Assembly (NCBI GenBank): GCA_007922225.1
Contig: ML679970.1
Coordinates: 40,070,212 to 40,134,211, forward strand
DNA from: Emydura subglobosa
Taxonomy: Eukaryota; Chordata; Testudines; Chelidae
DNA length: 64,000 nt
Reading direction: 5' to 3'
The stretch's first letter is position 1. Each line of letters begins with the position of its first letter. The notes under the pieces are model-generated. The model was given only the letters and a program-made list of their open reading frames with translations, was not told the origin of the DNA and searched no databases. Position numbers and translations under genes: made by a program. Positions 57,061-64,000 of this stretch are shown here, in pieces.

Positions 57061-57789
57061 AAGTCACTAGCGAACCCTGCCTCAGGCTGAGCTGGCCCTT
57101 TAAGGGGTGGGGGCTCAGCCCACCTTCCCAGCTGAAGGGAGTCACATGGGAGAAGATTGTGCCTGTGGGCATAAAGGGAGGCCTGAGTTCATAGGGCCAT
57201 CTTCAGCAGAAGGGAGAGAGGCTTGCAGTAATTCCCAGGTAAAAGGCCTGGGCTGTGAGATCCGGGGCAGAGCCTCCTGCAGGAGACCCTGGCTGATGTG
57301 CAGAGCTGAGGTGACCTGGTTTTATGTCAAGCCCTGAAGGAAAGGTACTGAAATCCTGTGGCTAGCGAGAGCTCTGCTGCACTGGCTGGTGAGTCGGGCC
57401 ATGCTGGCATTCACAAGAGCAGGAATGTTGAATTCCAATAGTCTGGCTCCATCCCAACGTGAGAGTTCGTTCTGCAGGTTATTCTCCCCTTCTTCCCTTC
57501 TACCAGCTCTTGTGTAGTTTTGCTATGGGCTGTTAACCAGCGGGTGTGTTCTATATCAGAGGTGGCTGCATTTCATTGTTGGGCCTGGGCGCCCTGCACA
57601 TAGTGGTAAAAAGCTTCAGGATCCTTTTGACTGAAAGGTGCTATCTGGTATTTGACTGTCAAATTGCCACAGCTACTAACAGCAATGGAATATGGAGCTA
57701 TTCGGATGAGTGCTTGCATCCCTGGTGATGAGTGACTAGCTTTATGTCACTAGCTGAAATAAGGTCAAGGTCAGAAGTGGCCAAACTGC

Positions 57790-58240
57790 AGAATTAAAGG
57801 GGGTTCAGAGAGGAGCCTGCAACAACTCTCATAAGAAAAGAGACTGAAAAGATTGGGATTGTTGCCTTAGAAAAGAGATGAATCAGCAGGGACGTGATAA
57901 AAGTTTACTTGGTCTTACCAGGGCGCAAGGGACTGTAATTGAGAACTTCTCAAGGGCTGTTACTATGATTCTGTGATAGTCTATAAAACCATGAATGGGA
58001 CAGAGAAGGGAGACTGGGAACTTCTGGTCTCCTTCAGGACACATGAGCAAGGGGACAGTCAATGCAACCAAAAGGTGGAGAATCCAAAATGGACGCCAGG
58101 TTTCACACAATGCACGATTGGCTTGTGGAACTCCTTGCCTCAGGAAGCTGTTCAGAGCAAAAAGGAAGATTTCCCCAAATGGCGTGACTGTGTCTGGATA
58201 ATAAGGCTAGCCAGTTCACATAACTAATGACAACGAACGT
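57790..58240 (+). mobile_element. CR1-type LINE fragment, sense orientation
   Basis: It contains aagattgggattgttgcctt, then tctataaaaccatgaatggg, ggacacatgagcaagg and cttgtggaactccttgcctc. The reading frame 57973-58227 keeps VYKTMNGTEKGDW and LWNSLPQEAVQSKKED, the end of CR1 ORF2. Confidence 0.85.
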
Positions 58241-59249
58241 TTTGGAAGTGATATTTGCTCTCTTGCCCCATGGTTTGAGCCAACCTCTAACTACCAGGGA
58301 CGAGGAGGTTTCCTGCACCTTTCTCTGGTGCTGGGCCCAGTCGGAGACCATTCAGTGGGCTACATGGACCTCGGGTGTGAGCCAGTCTGGAATCCCTCTG
58401 TCCCTAAAAGCAGATCAGCATGAGGCCAGTTCCTTGTGGATGTGTGTGCCCCTTTCACAAAACTACCACAAGCAGGTCCCCTTGTTGGCGCCCTCGGCAG
58501 AGAGGCCAAGGGCTGACTCTGTGATGTGAGCTCCCCGCTCATCCCACCAGCAGTTTTTTCCAGGCCAGGGTTTGGGGCACACCAGCAGTGATGTGTTGGA
58601 AGCTTTTCCTGCAGCTGCCCGTGCTGTCCCTGTACATGGCTCAGTTGCATGAGTGCAGCTCTTGCCCTGGATGCAGAGAGGACCCGTGTCCCTAGAGCCG
58701 TCCAGCTGGGCCTTTCACTAGCACTAACTTCACTTAAACTAAACCCTAATGAGGCCATTCTCCCACTGCAGCCACTTGTTACCTGGTGCCTTCTGATCAG
58801 ACCCAGTAAGTCCTTTGGTGTGAGCGCCATCGCCCATCAGGGCCAGCCAGTCACTTTCATCTCTGTCTCCTTAGTCTCTCCTCGAGGATTGCTGACAAGA
58901 AGGAGGGATCCCTTCATGCCTGATGGCAGGGGAAGGGCATGTGGTATGGTGAGACTCAGCTGCTGTCTTGGGAGGGGCTGTCATGTCTCAGGGACAAGCC
59001 TCGGGGACTCTGCCAGCGGCTGCAGCGTGCTAGTTAGCAACAGCATGAGCTGGTGGTGCAGCATCTCTGCAGAAAGCCCGGCAGTGACTTTGGTTTTCTA
59101 TCTCTTGGGACAGCCCCTGTTCCCAGGAGAAGTGGGGAAGGAAGCTCTATCCCTGAGGACGCTGGGGCCTTTTTTATCCTTAACATGTCCCACCGCTGCT
59201 TCCACCCTTGCAGCGGCAGTGAGCTCTAGTGCAGATCTGCTGCCAGGGT

Positions 59250-59545
59250 GTTAGCTGCCATGCTGTCTAGGCTTGCTGTGAGCTGGGTTAGATGGCACAA
59301 TGGAGGCACCACTGAATTTTTCACAAATGCCTCTGGGACTCCCAGGGAAGGAACTGCTCTGTGGGGACAGATTAAGGAAGACAGGCTAGCAGTGGCGCTA
59401 GAGGCTGGTGCAGGAGAGAGCCCCCGGGGATTTGGGCAGCGAGAAGGGTATTCCCTCTGAAGAACCTGGCACTGGCCACTGTGGGCAGACAGGCTACTGG
59501 GCTAGATGGCCCATTGGTCTGACCCAGTTTGGCTGCTCTTATGGG
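59250..59545 (+). mobile_element. CR1-type LINE 3' end
   Basis: The 3' UTR shows gcactggccactgtgggcag, gggctagatggcccattggt, ctgacccagtttggctgctc and ends in ttatg. 5' truncated. Confidence 0.85.
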
Positions 59546-59944
59546 TCAGAGAGGATCTGAGCTGTCTGCTGGAGGAGCAGAGCTGTCTAAAGGGACTGAC
59601 GAGGCTGAAGGAGAGAAGAATTGGGAGAGGTGGCGAGAGCTAAAACTCCCGTAGCTCCCCACCTCCATCCAGCAATGGAGCTCAGCACTCTGCAAACACC
59701 TCGTTCCTCCATGCATGGCTGGAGCAAACGGGCTGGGCGCTGAGCAGGAATCCTTGTCCCAGGCCGGAGGGCAGCAATAGCCCTGCTCCATGGCGGCTGC
59801 TGCCACCTATGGGCCGCCATCGCCCCCTCTTTGCAGGGGGCTGGGCAGTGGGTCTGTGTAGCCCTGGCACCACGGAGGGCAGGAGGTACAGCCTCCCCAC
59901 ACCCTGCCTCTCTGCACAGCAATATTGGGTCTTGGTTGACCGAG

Positions 59945-60060
59945 ACTCACCACGCTGAGTTAAGTGACTTGCCTTAGGCTGCATGCTGAGTCAGTGGCAG
60001 AAGCCGGCTCTCCAGATTCCCAGTGCCCTGCTCTAACCACTAGACATGCTCCCTCCCCAG
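59945..60060 (+). repeat. MIR-like SINE 3' remnant
   Basis: It contains gttaagtgacttgccttagg, then gtcagtggcagaagccggct and ctctaaccactagacatgct, the usual MIR 3' portion. Confidence 0.55.
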
Positions 60061-60924
60061 GGGAACACCAGCCAACTCTTTGTTCCCTCCCTCACCCTAA
60101 CGTCCGTGCATTTTCCCCCATGCAAGTGAACAGTGTGTTTTGTTGCGTGGCCTGTGTGGCTAGAGGCTGCCCAAGGCCTCCTGCAACGTGTGACGTGTCC
60201 CCAGGGGCAGGGTTGGCCCTGACCCAGTGCATTGCATAGTCCATGGCGCAGAATAAGGCACTGTAAATTGACACCCTCCTGTGCTCCAGGGGCAGCCCGA
60301 GACCTCCCCTCCAGGCCATTCCCTTTCCAACCCTCATCCCGACACCAGGACTTACATTGGCAATCCCTGAGCCCCTGGGCCGGTGCCTCGCTGGCCACAG
60401 GCACCACCGGGAATGAAGCCCTATTGAAGGGAAAGGCTGATAGTGGCATCCCCAACTCTGTAGCCCAGATCCCACCTTTCTGGCCATCCCTGACCTAACG
60501 AGCTGCCAATCAGTGTGGCTGACTGATGCTGTTTTTAGGGCATGAACCACCAGGAAATCCTGGCTCTGACTCCAGCGCTGATCCCCTACCTTTGTACAAG
60601 AGGCGAAGGCGAGGGGCACCTTGCTTCCAGGCCCTGCCATTCCCACTGCTCAGCAGGAGAATCCAAGTTAGCAAGGCAGGGGCAGTGCAGAGGTGCGGCC
60701 TGCCCCAGATCAGGGCTGTCATGCTGATTGATTCTCTGGCCGGGAGCTCCTCTCTCAGCAGGGAAAGCTGCTCCTCCCTCCCGAGAGCATGTTCTGCTTG
60801 GGGAGATGCTGGTTCTGCTTCAGGCTGAAAAGAGAGAGGGAAGAATTCTGCATCTCTCTGAGCCACGGATTTAGCAGGGGCTGGGGGCTGAGCCCCTGCA
60901 GTTCCCACGCTTCTCATGCTGCAG

Positions 60925-61600
60925 GGTGGATTGGTTTAAATCAAGCCGATTGAAGTCGGTGATTTCAATCCTGATTTCAATCATCAAGTGGAAAGCCTTG
61001 ATTTAACTTATTGATTTTAATCAGCGTTTCCATTTGTATTTGTTCTTGCCTAAAGAAAGGTGCGTTCTCATGGGTTGATGTAACCATTTAAAACATGTTG
61101 ATTTACAACTAAATAGAGTGTTTGCATAGATCTGGTACAGCTTTTTGTTCCGTAGGAGGGTTCACTATAACTATATACCGTTGTTTAAACCATTCTATAG
61201 CTTGATATTTTCAGATTCTTATTGCTTGTACATTTTTGGTATGTGAAGAAAATGGTGACTGATATATTGCTTATTTGCAACAGAATTAGCTCTTTGCTCA
61301 TGATTTGTGCCAAGCTGCATTTAGGTTGGTAACTGGAATTGACAAAACAGCCAGTACAATTTATTTGTATTAGATAAAACAACCTGAAATGTTTTGGCCA
61401 CTGTCTCTTATCAAAACATGTTTCACATTTACAACTAAACTCCAATAAGTTTTGGCCTTAACGTAAGTTTGGGTTAAATTCAGATTTCCTTTCAAACAGG
61501 TTTATTTTTAAAAAGAAAAACATTATAATTTCAGTAACAAAATAAAAAATGTTTGATTTTTAAATTAAAAAAAATCCAATTTAAAAATTTTACTCTTTTT
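60925..61600. repeat. AT-rich interspersed repeat rich in 'gattTaaatc' motifs
   Basis: It begins ggattggtttaaatcaagcc, has several gatttcaatc/gatttaa units, and ends in aaaaaatccaatttaaaaat, which loosely mirrors the start. Base composition drops sharply against the GC-rich neighbours. This is consistent with a non-autonomous DNA element. The open frame at 61185-61445 has no known domain. Confidence 0.55.
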
Positions 61601-62004
61601 TTTAAATTCCCTCTGCCTTGCTGGCTTGGCCCTTTCTGGGAATGAATTACACCTGTGGCGATAGCACCTCAGGCCTGGGCTCCATCAGGGTCGTGGCCCC
61701 AGTGAAGGTACACTGGGCCTAGCCCCAGCGCAGGCATGCTGCACTGCTGTAAAAACCACTGGCACTGGTGCAGCTGCATCGGTGTGGGAAGAGCAGTGCA
61801 AATGCCCCCTCGGTGGGCAAGCCATTAATTAGGCGATATCTAAGGGGAATCAATTTTCCAGCTCTGGTGTGGTAGCTAAGCCCCGGTCGGAGTCGGGCTG
61901 AAATCCCCCCACCTTGCTATTCTCAGCCCTGCCCAATCAGCCAGGAGCATTCTGAGCTAGATAACTCCTGTCCTTAGTGCATGTCACTGCAGAGCTGAGA
62001 GTGC

Positions 62005-62240
62005 TTTAAATTGGAGAGTCAGGATCATTGTCCACATTGGACCGATGAGGATACAAGCCGTATAGAGAGGCACAAAGAATTCCTAGGCTGTACAGCAAGC
62101 CAGGGGCAGAACCATTACTTACTGATCATTATTTATTTGCTATTAGAATAGCACCATGAGCGCCCCCCGCCAGGATCAGGGTCAGGTTATGCTATACACG
62201 GTGCAGATGCAGGCCCTGTCTTGAAAAGCTCACACCGGCT
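62005..62240 (+). repeat. MIR-like and older SINE-like remnants
   Basis: The first part has gatgaggatacaagccgtat and agagaggcacaaagaattcc (MIR-like). The second, gcaggccctgtcttgaaaag with ctcacaccgg, resembles 5752-5878. Confidence 0.4.
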
Positions 62241-62661
62241 AAGTAGACCCAGGTGTGAGGGGAAGGGACTTGCCCGAAGTGCTGCATGGTGGCATCATTA
62301 AGGAGGATTTTATGGTGACCAGTATTTTTAGATGCCCATCCCTGTAGAATCTAGATCTTTTTGCATCAAAGAGCCAAACTGCTTCCAAGGTACGGTGGGG
62401 GGGCATGTATTCCCTTTCCCTCGGCACAGTCGCCTCAGCGTCCTTGAGGAATCCGGAGATAAGAGTGCACAGAGCAGATTCAATAGCTGGGGAATCTAAC
62501 GCAGGGCACTATTGGAAAGCGTGGTCACAGAAGTGCCTCTTGCATCTTGCCCTGATGACTAGGCAGTCAGACCCTCACATGGGAGTGAACAGCAGAGACA
62601 GGCTTGTATTGCGGCAGTGTTGGTGGAGGTGCAAGTGATGTGGCAATGGCTGTGTTACTGT

Positions 62662-62868
62662 GGCCTGGTCTACGCTAGGATTTTATCTCAGCATAGCTGT
62701 GTCTCACAGGGGTGTGAAAAATCCACACCTCTGAGACACAGCAATATCAGCCTAATCCCTGGCATAGATGGTGCTTCATCCACCCAGCTGCCAGCTCTCA
62801 GGGAGGTGGGTTACCTACATTGACGGGAGAATCTCTTCCATTGGCATCAGCAGTGTCTACACAAGCCC
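62662..62868. mobile_element. hAT-like MITE
   Basis: It opens with ggcctggtctacgctagga and closes with cagtgtctacacaagcc, an inverted pair like that at 34222-34472. An inner inverted repeat, tgtctcacaggggtgtg against cacacctctgagacaca, forms a hairpin. Confidence 0.6.
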
Positions 62869-64000
62869 TTAACTCCAGTGTGGCATGGCGGCTCTCACGT
62901 GAGCTAGGCTAACCTGAGAGGTGTTAACTCAAATGCGGCTAATGGGGGTTAACTCTGCAATGAAGACAGTGATTAAACACCTGCAGCTGGTCTGTGCCAG
63001 CTGACTCGGGCTTGGACCAAGGGGCTGTTTAAGTGTGGTGGAGACGCTCAGGCTGGAAGCCGGGCTCTAGGACCCTGCGAGGTGGACATCCACTCCGCAG
63101 TTAAACAGCCCTTTAGCAAGCCCCTGGAGCCTGCATCAGCTGTGGGGTCTTCATTGCAAGGTAGCCAGCCCCTCGCTGTTCTCTCTCCTTTGAGTCGCCA
63201 CTTCAGTGCCAGCCGGGGCTTTGAGAGGCTGGCATCAAAGAGCCATTTTCCATCCTCACGACCATATTTCTTCTGCCATCCTCCCAGAGCGGCTGCTGCG
63301 TGTGGCCAGTGGGGAAGAGGAGAAATCAGGGAATCCAATAAAATGAGCAACCCCGTGAGGTGTGTGTTTGTGCCTTTGTGCACCCTGCCCTTTCTTCATG
63401 GGCTAAGAACTGCAAATATTCCAGCCCCCTGGCCAGGAAGCTGAGAAAGCTGAGCTCAGCCTGCACCACCCCACATCCCCCTCAGGCCCCGGCTCTGCCC
63501 TGCACCAACACTGCTAGCCCCGTGGTCATCACAAGGCCAGGGCTGATGCTGGACTGCGACCCCTGCCAGCGTTCATTGGTTGCTGGAAGCCTTGGGAAAA
63601 TGCTAGCTGGTAATTGCAGGCTGCTATAAATGGAAGGGGCCTGTCCTGGGTTTGGCTCTTGGGGCCAGCGCTGAGCAGTGGGAAGGAGCCCAGTGTGACC
63701 TGAGGCCCCGATGGTCCCAGGTCTCTGCAGGATTGTGTGAGTGACAGATGGAGTAGAGCCCTGACCCTCCACGGCCTAGGACTGCACCTGCACCACAGTC
63801 CCGTGGATTGAGGAGGAGCTGGTGTTTCACACGCCTCCTCCAACCAGGGGATGAAATAAAGAGGCTGGTGGATACGGCGGGTTACTTCCTGTGCCTTTTC
63901 TAGAAGTCCATGGGGAAACTCCCGCTGGGAGGAGGATCAGGCCTCAAAATGAAATCCCCATAAGAGATGACAACAGCCCTACCCTACCAGGGGGACAATT

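Larger units (their letters stand above)
50912..64000. other. Region upstream of semaphorin exon 2; no exon recognised
   Basis: Probably semaphorin intron 1 and/or 5' flank. A signal-peptide exon ending in the usual R-L-x-L-S-(Y/F)-K was looked for on the minus strand and not found. The region holds a 43-bp alternating tract (51157-51199), an AGCC run (53664-53682), SINE/MIR scraps near 52080, 59945 and 62005, a TATA-like box (55411-55418), a 5S-like SINE (56845-57060), CR1 pieces (57790-58240, 59250-59545) and an AT-rich repeat (60925-61600). Confidence 0.5.

Noticed and set aside
63855..63860. AATAAA on the plus strand
   Set aside because: No plus-strand gene is visible upstream of it in the last 13 kb.

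Overview
The window is vertebrate nuclear DNA. It has split genes with GT-AG introns, no operons, and interspersed CR1 LINE fragments in both orientations (one with reverse-transcriptase coding sequence). It also holds hAT-type and foldback MITEs, MIR-like SINE remnants and a 5S-rRNA-like SINE. This repeat mix suggests a sauropsid, most likely a turtle or crocodilian; that is an inference, since no database was searched.

Two protein-coding genes could be traced exon by exon. (1) RAD54L2 (ARIP4), plus strand: 20 consecutive coding exons from 9706 to the stop codon at 29774. Every junction is in phase and no frame is broken. The acidic N-terminus (roughly the first 45 residues) lies on an upstream exon not found here, so bases 1-9705 appear to be one large 5' intron. 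A long 3' UTR probably runs to about 36.06 kb, with a possible proximal poly(A) signal near 31.16 kb. (2) A class 3 semaphorin, minus strand: 16 coding exons from 50911 down to the stop at 38415, all in phase. They encode about 730 residues: sema domain, PSI, Ig and a basic tail. The signal-peptide exon was not found and is presumably in the 13 kb above 50.9 kb or beyond the window. The two genes converge tail to tail with about 2 kb between them.

Layout: 1-9.7 kb, RAD54L2 5' intron with CR1, hAT MITEs and SINE remnants; 9.7-29.8 kb, RAD54L2 coding exons (helicase core at 13.3-22.9 kb); 29.8-36.1 kb, 3' UTR carrying several DNA-transposon insertions; 36.1-38.4 kb, convergent intergenic space; 38.4-50.9 kb, semaphorin exons in a GC-rich block; 50.9-64 kb, no recognisable exon, with a Z-DNA-prone tract, a 5S-like SINE, CR1 ends and an AT-rich repeat island.

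The two genes have no evident functional link. RAD54L2 is a nuclear SNF2-family ATPase. The semaphorin is a secreted guidance ligand. In human the gene next to RAD54L2 is, as I recall, TEX264, so an intact semaphorin in that position is the most notable feature of the window.
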